DNA of 64,000 nucleotides from Bactrocera neohumeralis (taxonomy: Eukaryota > Arthropoda > Insecta > Diptera > Tephritidae), in NCBI RefSeq assembly GCF_024586455.1, contig NW_026094221.1, positions 19,566-83,565 of the forward strand. The letters are read 5' to 3'. Below are positions 21,733 through 33,411 of the stretch, one piece after another. Both the position numbers and the translations under genes were made by a program. The notes beneath the pieces are model-generated. The model made no database searches. It saw only the letters and a list, made by a program, of their open reading frames with translations, and was not told the DNA's origin. Numbering within the stretch: the stretch's first letter is position 1; every line of letters starts with the position of its first letter.

Positions 21733-24375
21733 TTAGATGGGAGCGGAAGGATTTGTCAGGATACATGGCCTTCTGAAAAGGTCGGTTTTCTTGCAGCTGA
21801 GAGTGGCAAGACAGTTGATGCTGGGGTTTGCGTGGGATGCAACTGACGCTCGGAGATTTGCAGCGTAAGAAATAGCTGCCGATTGAATGGAAGGGAGATT
21901 TGTTTCCACTAGGATCTGTTTGTTTCTAACATACCACGAGAAACTAAGGGCTGATCTGAGTAGACGCATGTATGTGGATTGAAGCCTGGACAGTTGTCTG
22001 GGTGAGGCAGAGCCCCAAATAGGGATGGCGTAGGAGCAGATGCTTCTAATGATGGCATTAAAAGCTCGCTTTTTGGTGCTTTGTGAAACCTTTTTATTGG
22101 TGAAAAAGGGTTTTAATGCGCCGAAGGCGCCATTGGCTTTACCTCGAACTGCTGTGATTTGTTTCGTCCAGGTTAGCCGCCTGTCGAAGACAACACCGAG
22201 GTATTTCGCGGAAGGGCTCCATTTGATGGGGAACCTATTTACCAAGATTTTTGGTGGAATGCGTTTCCTCCGTGAAAAGAATATTGCCTCTGATTTGGTT
22301 GTGTTGATGTCGAATCTCCACAACCAGTACCAGTCGAGGACAGTGGGGATGAATTTATTGAGGGCGGATGTGCTGAAGTTAATTGTACGGGAGGCGTACA
22401 AGAAGGCGACATCATCCGCATATTGTGCTGTGAGGATTTTCTCCTCGGTTGGGATGTCGTAACAATAAATGTTGAACAGCACTGGGGAGAGTTTGGACCC
22501 CTAAGGAACTCCCGCCGTGATCGGGTGAGCTTCGGAGAGCTCACCATTCACCCTAGCAGTGATTTGCCGGTCAGACAAGAAGGATTTAACTAAGCCAATG
22601 AGGTATTGTGGGAAATTTAGTTTTATAAGCTTGTAAATAAGCCCATCATGCCAGACCCGATCGAATGCTTGTTTACAGTCAAGCAGGAGCATAGGGATGT
22701 GTCTTCCTTTGTTGAGGTTGTTAGCGACAAATTCGGAGACCCGCAGAAGTTGGTGTGCGGTGCCGTGTTGCTTTCGAAACCCATGTTGGAAGTCGGGAAG
22801 AATTTTCCTTTCCGAAACAAATTTCTCCAGTCGGGAAAGAATTATGCTTTCGGCTACTTTGCTGAGGGTGCAGAGTAGGCTGATGGGGCGATGGTTTGCC
22901 GGATCGCTTAGAGGTTTTCCCTGTTTGGGAAGAAAGACGACTGTGGCGGCTTTCCAGGCCGGAGGAAAATATTGGAAGCGCATCATCGCGTTTATGATGT
23001 TGTTTAGGGCAACAAGGTGTTTCCGCGGTAAGATTTTCAAGACGCCGTTACCGATACTGTCGTGGCCTGGAGCTTTCCGGTTTTTGAGGGAGCGTATAGC
23101 CTCGGAGACTTCTTTGGGGGAGGTGGGCTGAAACTCGACCGTTTGGAAGGTTGTGCTCCGGACAGTTGCTGACACTTCTTCGTGAAAGGAAGAGAATTTT
23201 TGGAGGCTTGGAAAGGGGGAGCATTGGTTTTTAGGGATTGAGCAAAGACGTTGGCTTTGTCCTCTTGTGGATAAGAGATCCCGTCTTTAATTAGGGCGGG
23301 GAGGTGAAGTTTACGATTTCTTAAGGATCTGATAACCTTCCAGCAACTTTTAGGGTGCTGTTGGGCTTCAGCGATGTAGGAGTTGAAGTCTTCAGAACTT
23401 CTTTGGAGGAGGAGAACCTTTAATTCCCTTTGAGTGGAATTCAAAGTTTGGCGTAGCGGGGGGAGTCTGTGCTTTTGCCAGAGTTTGCGAATTTTGTTTT
23501 TCCTGGCGATGAGTGCTCGGATACGTAGGGGAAGATTATTTGGGTTTGTGGTAGCTTCTATTGGGGAGGTGGCTGAGATTATTGAGCTTTGGATTTCCTC
23601 CGTTAGACTTGCGACCGCCTTATCAAGATCAGCTATGGAGTTGATTTGGGTGCAAGTGAAAGCGGAAGTTTCCAACAAGAATTTCAGGTGGAGGAAATCG
23701 GTTTTGGTTTTTAACCGAGGGGAAAGTAGAGGGCGATTCGCGAGCTCCAGGTAGACCGGGGAGTGGTCTGAACTGAGCTCCGGGAGAGTCCAGGGATCTC
23801 TGTTGAGGGTCACGTTTTTTGTGAGGAATAAGTCCAGGGTGCTTGCCTGGAACCTGGGATTTGTAGGGTGGTAAGTCGGTTCGGAGGGAGCTTCGATGTT
23901 GAAGTTGTGTTGGAGAGACATTCTCCAAAGGGTTAATCCATTAGTATTATTCGTAGAACGATTCCAAATCCTATATTTAGAATTGAAATCGCCTGCGATA
24001 ATGGTAGGGGTGGAGGAGTTGAAGAGGGATGAAATGTTGAGAGGGCTTTTGTCAGGAGGGATATAGAGAGTGATGATCCTGTGCCTGTGTGAATTGAGAA
24101 ATACATCAATTCCTACAGCCTCGAGTGTTGAGGGGCCAGTGTTGGTGGTGGATAGAGTTCTTCACACAGACGGCGACACCGCCCCCTTTGGAATCTGGGC
24201 GGTCGTTTCTGTAGATTGTGAAGTTCGGGATATAAAGGGATTTTTTGGAGTTTAAGTGAGTTTCGGTGATGCAAACGACATCAATGGATTTGTCTTCTAT
24301 TAGCTGGATCAGTTCGATCCTTTTGGAAGTGCAAAGCCCGTTGGCGTTCCAGTTTAGGATTATCAGGCCACGGTT
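21733..24375 (-). pseudogene. Jockey-type ORF2 (endonuclease-RT)
   Basis: Endonuclease: LIILNWNANGLCTSKRIELI, CITETHLNSKKS (Glu), IIAGDFNSKYRIWN (Asp), SSDHSPVYLEL. RT: VVFLPKQGKPLSDPANHRPI, DFQHGFRKQHGTAHQLLRVS, LLLDCKQAFDRVWHDGL (Asp), AGVP*GSKLSPVLFNIYCYD and QYADDVAFL (YADD 22411-22422). Defects: a one-base shift near 24140 in the endonuclease, a shift near 23190 before RT, and TAG replacing the Gln of GVPQGS at 22501-22503. The C-terminus runs to NPSAPI at 21733. Otherwise it is full length. Confidence 0.9.
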
Positions 24376-24417
24376 AGTTCCTGAAGACGGTGGACAGGAA
24401 GTCCCGAAAAAGCTTCT

Positions 24418-25180
24418 CTATGTGAGCAATATTTGGGACAGGATTGGGCGTTGTGTTTTTGGTTGCGTTTTTGGCAACCTCTGCGTATAAGCGAGTGGTT
24501 GGGGTTGGGGTTGAGATGGTGGTGTGGTCTGTGCCGCGGGGCGGGTAGCTTTTTGTGGGAGAGCCTTGGTAGTCTTTTGGGTCTTTTTTGGAGGTCCGGG
24601 TTGGTGTTTTTGGGGGGCTTTAGGGCAACCCCGATAGGTGGCGCGATGAGGGCCCTTGCAGTGAATGCAGGTGGGCTTCGCGTTTTTCTGTTCTTTGAGA
24701 GCGCAGGATGCCGTGGCATGGGAGCGACCGCAGAAGGCGCAGGCCCATGGAGCGTGGCAGTAGTTTGCCGTGTGGGCGAAATTCAGACATCGGAGGCATT
24801 GCGGTATGACTTTGGATTTCCGCTTTGCCTCTACTCTGACGCTGAGGCCAGCGATTGCTTTCAGGTCAAAAATTGCCTTCGCTGAGGAGTGCGAAGGGTC
24901 AAGGTTGACCGTAATCAGGGGCCATATTTTTGTGCCCCTTCGCATGCGGTGAATGCTCTTCACCGCAGCATTTTTCATCCTCAATTCATTGAGGATGGTT
25001 TCGTCATCGAGGCATTCGAGGACGCCTCTGATCACGACAATCATTTCCTTGTATTGATGGAGCTGATTTCTGGTATGTGGGATTTCGTGCCTTTCCAGGG
25101 CAGAAATGAGCTCCCGAAATCCGTCAACGGTTTCGGGGTAGACGATGATGGCTTCAGTTACTACTTTAGCCGATCTGATA
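24418..25180 (-). pseudogene. Jockey-type ORF1 (zinc-knuckle RNA-binding protein), truncated
   Basis: The C-terminal 250 or so codons of a Gag-like ORF1. From the truncated end it reads VVTEAIIVYPETVDGFRELI, continues through an RRM-like/PRE_C2HC-type domain (MRRGTKIWPLITVNLD) and three CCHC-type knuckles: CLRCLNFAHTANYCHAPWAC, CAFCGRSHATASC and CIHCKGPHRATYRGC. The tail is Pro/Gln/Lys-rich. Jockey ORF1 proteins coat element RNA. No stop interrupts this part; it is incomplete only because of 5' truncation. Confidence 0.85.
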
Positions 25181-25192
25181 TTTGTATTACTA

Positions 25193-26749
25193 CCTAAATA
25201 TGCATTTTATATAGGTTTGGTACGACATACATATGTATGTATATTTATATACTTAAATAAATATTTGCTTTGGTCATTAAACTTTTCGATATCATGTTAA
25301 AAGACCAAGCGGTCGCACATTTGTCCATATATAAATATGTGTGCATGTAAACAAATATGACAGACCATACGCATAATGTTTGTAAATTTGTCTACATGCA
25401 ATATAGTATGTAAAGATGTACACTCAATGCTTAATGCGAAATCTACGTTGACGCGGACAACCAATGGCGAAGCTCATATTTTTTGCTTTCATGTCAAAGA
25501 GTCAATGTGTCGAAAGAATGACGCGATTACAAAGCTTCACAACATTGTGTTGTTGGTAGAAAATCAGAGCTGTGCCGAAAACACAAACGAACGATCGCCA
25601 ATTGCTACTGCTTCCCTTGCCGCTGTACCAGCTTCGCTTACAAACCAACGTAGATATGTATGTTTGTGTGTGAGCTTGCATACATGTCGACTCAGATTTT
25701 TGCAAGCCGCGTAACAATATTTTGTACATTCCTTGACAAATACAGTCAATCCCGGTTATATGCCACAATCAAAGATAAAGATTTTTGTGGTTTGTTAAAA
25801 AGAAAATTAATATGGCACATAAGCGAGTGCGGATACTTAATCGAGTGGTACTTAAAACAATAATTTCCATGTATATCAAAAAACAACCGTGAGATGCAGT
25901 AAGATATGGGCAGTTAAGAGGGATGATTTTCATTTAAGCGGAATACTACTTAACCGGGATTCACCGTACACATAAATCAGAGGAATATTAAATATTTTCT
26001 TCGGCACATTTCTTGACTTGAAAATCGACAAATAAACTATGTTGTCAATTTTATTCTATACTTATATTTGCGGGGTTGTCGCTTTTTCCTTCTCATACAA
26101 ATATCAGAAATTGTTCAATTTATGATTTTTAGCATTTGCCATCGTCGCGAAAAGACGCTTGTTGGCAAAGGCATGCTCGGGGAGATGTAATGGTATTTGT
26201 TTTTATGAACGAAGCAAGTGTGCCTGTTGAAAGTGTGCTTGCGTTCATTAATGAAAATATTGTTGTTGTGTGTTCTTCTACAAATTTGGGCATCGACTTG
26301 GCTGCCATATTGACTTCGTAGTTTTTGCGGGTGATATATCTACATGTGAACGTATGTATAAGTATGTATGTTGTGTATGCATTATTTGTGTGGGAATGTC
26401 ATGCGCACATATTTACATGTGTACTCATATTTGTATGTTGGTTGGTATACATCATTTGTTCGGCAATGTCGTACACATATGCATGTATGTACATACATAC
26501 ATACATATAGAGCAGTGCGCGCACACTTTTTACTGATAAATGATATTACGATTTGAATTTGAATTGTACTTACATACATACATATGTGCATATGTAATTA
26601 TCTATGCGCTGATATGTAGATGCGTATGAAAATTAAAAGACATATTATTGTAATATGTAGTATATTAAGTTTTTATAATATTATGATAGTATCTCATATA
26701 CATATTCATACATATGTAAGTATATTATATTTACAAACATATTCATATA
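25193..26749. other. Repeat-rich spacer, no gene
   Basis: Contains a partial, diverged copy of the LTR-like repeat from 25294 (TGTTAAAAGACCAAGCGGTC; compare 31812) to about 25500, and dense TACATACATACATATG simple sequence near 26330-26600. Several ORFs here are low-complexity translations of that simple sequence. Confidence 0.5.
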
Positions 26750-28380
26750 CAGCTATGGACATATAAATGGCACAAAATTATATTTCAACTAAATGTTAAA
26801 AATTGTCCATTAAAAATTGCTCGAAATGTCAAATTTTTTGCATCCAACTTTGTCCCGTAATAGCTCTCATATCTGCAGCGGCGAAATATTCCGTTATGTT
26901 TTGCTAATTATTTACCGTTATCAATTTTGTGTAAACAACACTAATATTGAATGGACACGTAAATGGCACAAACTAATTTGCATACACAGTTCCCGCGTAA
27001 ACTTCGATAGAAGCGCATGATATTTACCATAGATGGATATTTTTTTATCAGAAGTATTTTGATTAAATAAGTTATAGAAAATGGGATCAGGAAAGCATAC
27101 CACAATAGAAGAAATACGAATCATATGGAAAATGCATGAAGGAGGACAGAAAGTGGCCGAAATTGCTAAAAATTTAAATATTTCTCGGAAAAAAGTATGC
27201 AATGCAATTAATTCATGTGTGAAGAACCCTGATTTATTGATAAAATCACAAATTCGAAAATCAAGGCCTCGAAAAACAGATGCGCGTACGGACGCTGCTA
27301 TTGTAAGAATGTCCAAAAATGACCCATTCAAGTCATCACGACAGATAGCAGCCGATATCAACCAATCATTGGATACAGAAATATCCTGTAGGCTTGTCAG
27401 GAGACGACTGAATGAAGCAAACTTGTTTGGGCGCATTTCTAGGAAAAAGCCACTCCTGTCAAAAAAAAACATTTCTAAACGATTGGCCTTCGCCAGAGCC
27501 CATCAAGAAAAAACAATCAATTTTTGGAAAAACATATTGTGGATTGACGAAACGAAGATCAACAGGATAGGGCCAGATGGAAGAGTCTTTGCTCATCGTC
27601 CTAAAAGCCAAGAATTTAATCCAAGGTTCACACAGAAGACAATCAAACACGGGGGCGGAAACATTATGGTTTGGGGTGCATTTTCCTGGCATGGCATAGG
27701 GCCACTCGTACGGATAAACGGCAAGATGGATAAGTTTCAATACTTAGACATTTTGAGACATCATATGGAACCATAAATTTATGCAAGACAATGACCCCAA
27801 ACACTCCTCCAAACTAGTTAAGAATTGGTTTAGTGCGGAGAAAATCGATGTCTTAGATGGGCCAGCGCAGAGCCCCGACTTAAATCCCATTGAAAACTTA
27901 TGGAATGAAGTCAAGATTAGAGTCGCGAAGAAAAATTATAAAAATCTGGACGATCTTTGGGCTGCCGTTCAAGAAGCTTGGCATGCCACACCTAAGACCA
28001 AGTGTGAAAAACTGGTTGAGAGTATGAGTCGCAGGTGTGAAGCAGTCATTAAAAACAAAGGCTATAGCACAAAATATTAGCTACTAAATTGTTTGTACAC
28101 AAAAGAACCAGATAAAAACACGTTTTTAACTCGACTTTTACCCTCTTTTGCAGATTGTGCCATTTATGCGTCCATCTAATTTCACCACTTTTTCTACCTT
28201 TTCATAATTTTTGTTGTGTTATTAATGAATTCGAAATTGAGTTTGTGCTATATTTTAGATGTAAGGAATAAACTTTCAGAAATCCGCAAAAACTTGGTTG
28301 TTTGAAAGAATATTAAAGATAAGTACTTTAGCATATGAAAGTATACTTAAATGAATGTGCCATTTATATGTCCATAGCTG
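26750..28380 (+). mobile_element. Tc1-like element with perfect ends
   Basis: 1631-bp element with perfect 25-bp inverted ends beginning CAGCTATGGACATATAAATG (26750-26774, 28356-28380) and TA on each side. Inner repeats ATGGACACGTAAATGGCACA (26951) and its inverted partner at 28155-28175 lie about 200 bp inside each end, the IR/DR pattern. Transposase at 27081-28080 has a small deletion. The ends look young and could probably still be mobilised if an intact relative supplies enzyme; that is inference. Confidence 0.93.
27081..28080 (+). pseudogene. Tc1-like transposase (DD34E), small deletion
   Basis: MGSGKHTTIEEIRIIWKMHE opens the first helix-turn-helix; the second follows SRPRKTDARTDAAIVRMSKN. 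First catalytic Asp in ILWIDETKINRIG, then KHGGGNIMVWGAFSWHG. At 27774-27780 the frame stops (HHMEP, TAA) and picks up at FMQDNDPKHSSKLVKNW (second Asp) to SPDLNPIENLWNEV (Glu, 34 residues later) and the stop at 28080. Compared with 9653-10648, about 13 codons between the two halves are missing. Otherwise open, about 330 codons. Confidence 0.9.
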
Positions 28381-28659
28381 TATGTACATATGAAATTATA
28401 ACATATTCTCAAACATAAGAAATATTTTAATAAATAACTCTTAATTGCACATTAACTACAAATATTGTTATTAGAATTATATAAATTAATTATTTATATT
28501 ATTATATAAATTATGCATATATTCATAGAAATACGCAAAATGATAATCACATCAATTAACATGATGGCATATGAGCATATAAAAATATAGGCAAAAGGCC
28601 AACATACATACGTCTGTAATAGCAATCCATGTTTCTGAGCACAATTTTCATTAAATGCT
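28381..28659. other. A+T-rich spacer, no gene
   Basis: No feature recognised. Confidence 0.4.
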
Positions 28660-28812
28660 CAGCTCTGTTCACGCGCCACTGTTAAGATTTCTCCTTCTTA
28701 GCTAAGTAGCTGTGGTGAAATGCACTCATCGCATTTTGTTAGCTTTTGACAGTTTACACGCCTGTCCGTTGTTGGATCTTCTCTATAAATTTACGTTCTC
28801 TGATTTTACTAA
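28660..28812 (-). repeat. Dispersed repeat, copy 2 of 3 (inverted)
   Basis: Inverted relative to 21065-21232 and 30053-30185: on the minus strand it reads AGAGAACGTAAATTTATAGA, then GATGAGTGCATTTCACCAC and GAACAGAGCTGAGCA. With copy 3 it brackets Helentron-like copy C in opposite orientation. Confidence 0.55.
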
Positions 28813-28944
28813 GAGGGTACCGGAAGAAATATATATTATAACATAATTTGATATTATAGGTTATAATAGTTCGTTTGAACAATAAAAAAAAGCGAGCTGT
28901 CAGTTGACAGCTGGCAGATGTGAAACATCGAAATTATTTTATAC

Positions 28945-30035
28945 AAGTAAGGAAGGGCTAAGTTCGGGTGTCACCGAACATTTTATACTCTCGCATGGTA
29001 AAGTGATAATCGAGATTTCATAATACGTCATTTACATATTTTTCAAATACCGTATTTTTGTAAAGTTTTATTCCGCTATCATCATTGGTTCCTAATGTTT
29101 ATACTCGTATTATACAGAGAAGGCATCAGATGGAATTCAAAATAGCTTTATATTGGAAGAAGGCGTGGTTGCGAACCGATTTCACCCATATTTCGTACAT
29201 GTCATCAGGGTGTTAAGAAAATATTATATACCGAATTTCATTGAAATCGGTCTAGTAGCTCCTGAGATATGGTTCTTGGTCCATAAGTGGGCGGTGCCAC
29301 GCCCATTTTCAATTTTTAAAAAAAGCCTGGATGCAGCTTCCTTCTGCCACTTCTTCCGTAAAATTTAGTGTTTCTGACGTTTTTTGTTAGTCGGTTATCG
29401 CACTTTTAGTGATTTTGAACATAACCTTTGTATGGGAGGTGGGCGTGGTTATTATCCGATTTCTTCCATTTTTGAACTGTACATGGAAATGCCTGAAGGA
29501 AACGACTCTGTGGACTTTGGTTGACATAGCTATAGTAGTTTCCGAGATATGTACAAAAAACTTAGTAGTGGGCGGGGCCACGCCCACTTTTCCAAAACAA
29601 TTGCGTCCAAATATGCCCCTCCCTAATGCGATCCTTTGTGCCAAATTTCACTTTAATATCTTTATTTATGGCTTAGTTATGACACTTTATAGATTTTCGG
29701 TTTCCGCCATTTTGTGGGCGTGGCAGTGGGCCGATTTTGCCCATCTTCGAACTTAACCTTCTTATGGAGCCAAGGAATACGTGTACCAAGTTTCATCATG
29801 ATATCTCAATTTTTACTCAAGTTACAGCTTGCACGGACGGACGGACGGACGGACGGACAGACGGACGGACAGACGGACGGACAGACAGACATCCGGATTT
29901 CGACTCTACTCGTCGCCCTGATCACTTTGGTATATATAACCCTATATCTGACTCTTTTAGTTTTAGGACTTACAAACAACCGTTATGTGAACAAAACTAT
30001 AATACTCTCGTTAGCAACATTGTTGCGAGAGTATA
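28945..30035 (-). mobile_element. DINE-1/Helentron-like repeat, copy C
   Basis: Full-length inverted copy, 1091 bp. The 3' hairpin (TTCGGGTGTCACCGAA) is at about 28962-28979 and the 5' hairpin ACTCTCGTTAGCAACATTGT...GAGAGT at 30004-30032. The GGAC/GACA tract at 29833-29892 is the complement of the family's GTCY tract and the longest of the four. Apparent ORFs on both strands are shadows of the repeat. Confidence 0.75.
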
Positions 30036-30052
30036 AAAATTAATAGCAGAGA

Positions 30053-30185
30053 ACGTATGTATATTTATAGAGAAGGTTAACGATGTCGAAAATTTAGGGA
30101 TATTTCAATTTTGGGATATTGACTGTTTTGGATGAGCGTGTTTCACCACTTAACATCAGGAGCAGGAAAATAACAGAACTGAGCA
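30053..30185 (+). repeat. Dispersed repeat, copy 3 of 3
   Basis: AGAGAACGTATGTATATTTATAG to ATAACAGAACTGAGC, near-identical in layout to 21065-21232. Confidence 0.6.
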
Positions 30186-30229
30186 AAATGTTATTTAGTA
30201 TAAATGAGTTAATTAATGAGTTATGTTGA

Positions 30230-30472
30230 TTTTTTTTAATATTTTTGTTAACACTGCTATTTCACTGAACAGCACAAATTAGCGCTTTTATTTTATTATT
30301 CATTCATACTTAAAAAATATAGAAAAAAGTAACACAAAAGAATTTCTAAATAATGTAAAAATACATAATTTATCACTTCTAAAACATTTTTTATCTAATA
30401 TTGGACTTTATAATAGAATTTGTCCATCTAAAACGTACAGGTCATCTGCACTGCTATTTCAATGAACACAGC
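30230..30472 (+). repeat. Orphan Tc1-type right end (IR/DR pair)
   Basis: Inner core ACTGCTATTTCACTGAACAG at about 30245 and outer core GCACTGCTATTTCAATGAAC ending in CAGCTG next to TA at 30472. They are in the same orientation and about 200 bp apart, exactly the spacing of one Tc1 end. No matching left end or transposase is found to its left, so it is a solo end of a relative of the 30612-31748 element. Confidence 0.55.
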
Positions 30473-30611
30473 TGTATGTACTAACTATTTAACACTCAAA
30501 TCACATGATAAGAACAATATTCGATCAAAAAGTTATAAAAAAAACCTAATTTTTAATTAATGTCTGATATATTTACGGTTTTATCTACCAAAAAATTTTT
30601 TTAGTTTACAT

Positions 30612-31748
30612 ACAGTTATTAAATTAAAATAAAATTGAAAAATTATGCTGTTCAAGAAAATAGTAGTGGCTTTTAAAAAAGGCGAAAAATCTAAGAATAT
30701 GAAAGAAACAGTAAATATTTCATATTTAATATGTTTTCTAAGGTCTAATATTTTGTTGTAAGTCCGTTATTGTTTATAACGGCTAGGCATCGACGTAGGA
30801 TGGAATTAATAAGCTCCCTACAAAGAGACTTGAGCCCATACCTCCTTAAACACTTGCCAAAGCTCTGTGCTTCTTAATGGTTTTGCTGTTGCTACGCTTC
30901 TCTTGACATCGCCCCATAAGTTTTCGATCGGGTTTAGGTCCGGAGATTGTGCTGGCTATGGTATCACGTAGATGTTTTCAGATGCAAACCACTGATTAGC
31001 TAGTTTGCTCGTATGTTTAGGATCATTATCCTGCTGAAATGTCCATTTTAAGGACATTTTCCAACTAGCATACGGTAGCATTACATCTTTCAATATATTA
31101 ATGCACACTGCTTGGTCAATAATGCCAGTGATAAAAGAGATTGGACCATCGCCAGCATTCGAGAAACAAGCCCACACCATAGTATTTAGCTCAACATACT
31201 TTACTGTCTTTGTAGTGTACCTTGGGTGGTATTCTGTGTTTGGGAGGCAACGAACGCCCTGCCTGGAGCCTATACCACCACACAAATCAATTTTGATCTC
31301 ATCCGTAAATACAATATTGTGCCACTTTTCGGCGGGCCGATACATATGGTCTTTCGAAACTTTTTATTCTTGCAAATGACGTGCTTCTTCGTCAAAAGGG
31401 GTACTTTTCTCGGACTCCTTGCATGTAAATTAGCTTCTATTAGCCTTCGGCTAACGGTGACAGCACTGACCATTAGATTCAATTTATTTTTAATTATTTT
31501 TGACTATTCCCGTCTATTCCCGTCAAGCACTACTATTTTAATGAACAAGAGACTTTTGGTGCAAATATTGAAATATACCATAAAGAAAGCAACGTAAAAT
31601 AAAAATAACGGCACTTTGGTGTTTTTTTTTAACAATATTCTGTTCTACGAAAGTATTGTAGAAATGTTCAATTTGCAAGATAGAACATGTCAGAAATAGG
31701 ATTAGAGTGTTATGTGCTGTCGCACTACTATTTTCATGAACACAACTG
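30612..31748 (-). mobile_element. Degenerate Tc1-like element
   Basis: Right end, read inward from 31748, begins CAGTTGTGTTCATGAAAATA with TA outside; an inner core lies at about 31528-31553. The left end is degraded: TGTTCAAGAAAATAGTAGTG at about 30645, with CAGTT already at 30613. Between them is a decayed transposase of the same subfamily as 9653-10648. Confidence 0.7.
30780..31482 (-). pseudogene. Tc1-like transposase, decayed
   Basis: N-terminal DNA-binding domain missing. Starts near VSRRLIEANLHARSPRKVPL LTKKHV, followed by a frameshift, then IVFTDEIKIDLCG (first Asp), ACFSNAGDGPISFITGIID, TFQQDNDPKHTSKLANQWFA (second Asp), a TAG at about 30957, PAQSPDLNPIENLWGDVKRS (Glu) and a shifted C-terminus ending near 30780. 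The SPRKVPLLTKKHV and FQQDND.KHTSKLA blocks match the Tc1 copy at 9653, so both are of one subfamily. Confidence 0.75.
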
Positions 31749-31811
31749 TAAATATTTTTATACATACATATGTACATATTTATTTGCAGACCTTTAAAAG
31801 ATTTGATAACA

Positions 31812-32900
31812 TGTTAAAAGGCCAAGCGGTCGCAAATATTCACTTATGTACTTATGTAATTATGTGAGCATGTAACAAATTTGCAAGAACCGTACGCATA
31901 ATGTTTGCAAATTTGTCTACTCACAACTTTGTATGTAAATATATACACCCATTGTTTCATACAAAAACTCCGTTGTCACGGACAACCAATGGCCGAAGCT
32001 CACGTTTTGTCAAAGAGTCAAGTGCGGAACACAATGACAGCGACAGACTGCAGCAGCACGACAGTGAACTGAAAATGGCGTTGTGCATCTTACTTCATGA
32101 ACATTCGTAAGAAGGCAGCAACATAACAATGACCGGCATGTACACAAGACAACACAGCTGTCCATTTTGCATGTACACAATTTCGTTGTGGCCATACTAA
32201 TTCCTTTCACGGCATGTACACAAAACAACGCAGTTGTTCATTTTGTATGTACACAATTTCGTTGTGGCCATACTAATTCCTTTCATTTCAATGAAATTTT
32301 AATATTTTGTTCAAAGTGAAATTTTTTATGCAAAAAATAAGTAAATAGGTCAATATTTTTGCTTTAAATTATCAATTGTTATTACAAATGATATAATAGA
32401 GCTATAATAGAGCTATTTTATGCTTTTATTTGTAAAATAACTTCAAGTTTGTTAGAGCTGTGAATAATTTTACATTTTACATATAGTGGCATCACCACTC
32501 TACCTCATCTTTCTATCTTCCATTCTACTGTCAACTCTACTGCCGTTGGCAAATATAGGAGGATATTGAAGTTACGAGAAACACAACTGTCGGCCTGCAG
32601 TCGTGTAGTCGAGCAGCTGTCAAAATAACAGTGTCCATAAGAACGTGCGTATTTTAATATTTGACAGATGTCGTTTGCAGTCTGTCGCGCCACTTCAATG
32701 TGTCCAAAGACTGACGCACATATACATACATGTATATATAAGAGTATTGAGTTTGAATCCAATATCCAAACAATATATATATGTATGTAAACAAACCTAA
32801 ACAAACAGTATAATCTGTACCTTAACAAAGTATCAACTAGTAATAAGCAAACATACTAGTTAGTACACATTTCGGTGCAGCTCAAAATATATTCTTTTGA
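31812..32900 (+). repeat. LTR-like dispersed repeat
   Basis: Begins TGTTAAAAGGCCAAGCGGTC, like the copy at 25294; the middle (about 32020-32590) recurs at 61478-61945. A TATATATAAGAGTATTG box at about 32736 could be a promoter. The TG start, promoter-like box and lack of coding suggest a solo LTR, but I did not find a matching CA end, primer site or duplication, so this is a hypothesis. It carries a 76-bp tandem duplication at 32135-32286. Confidence 0.45.
32135..32286. repeat. 76-bp tandem duplication
   Basis: Units start at GGCATGTACACAA (32135 and 32211) and differ at few positions; the related copy at 61478-61945 has one unit only. Confidence 0.8.
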
Positions 32901-33411
32901 CTCATTTTTACTTCTGGTACAAATTAACTCGGTCCTATAGATGTTTCACATCAAAAATTTAACATTGTAAGATATACATACATATGTATGTATGTATGTA
33001 TATACTCGTATTAAGAGAAAATTTTAGAGTCGATGTTTCCTATAATTTGAGTATACGTTTACGTATCTTTACGTTTTATATTTCAGCGTCAAGCAACGTA
33101 AATATTTACAATATGTACATAAGTATATCATTAACAACTCTTAACATAAAATAAATTACCATATTATTATTATATATGTACATAAGTATGTATGTAGTAG
33201 TTCTAGGGTTCGTTTTTAAATATAGTCAGTATACTTCTAAAAAAAAATATTTGTTAAATATCCTTTGGTCTAACCTTTTTATGCGGTAGCAATCTCAGTA
33301 TTTCAGCATTTAGCGATGCAAATACATACATATGTACAATATTTTATTTACAACTCTTTACATAGAAAAATTACTATATTATTATATGGTTTTAAGTTTA
33401 GATTTTAAATA
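32901..33411. other. No gene recognised
   Basis: A+T-rich spacer with simple ACATACATATGTATG tracts. Confidence 0.4.

Larger units (their letters stand above)
21493..25180 (-). mobile_element. Jockey-type non-LTR retrotransposon, 5'-truncated
   Basis: Minus-strand element ending in a 25-nt poly(A) tail (T run 21493-21517) and flanked by a perfect 12-bp duplication TTTGTATTACTA (21481-21492 and 25181-25192). The 5' end falls inside ORF1, which is open to the boundary, so it is a typical 5'-truncated insertion. Length 3.69 kb. The intact duplication and long A tail suggest a young insertion, although ORF2 carries a nonsense codon and two frameshifts. Confidence 0.92.

Noticed and set aside
26270..26591. 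Overlapping Cys-rich small ORFs on both strands
   Set aside because: Translations of the TACATACATATGTATG simple sequence in several frames.
29833..29892. Short direct repeats as a CRISPR array
   Set aside because: Simple GGAC/GACA microsatellite of a dipteran repeat; no spacers, eukaryotic context.
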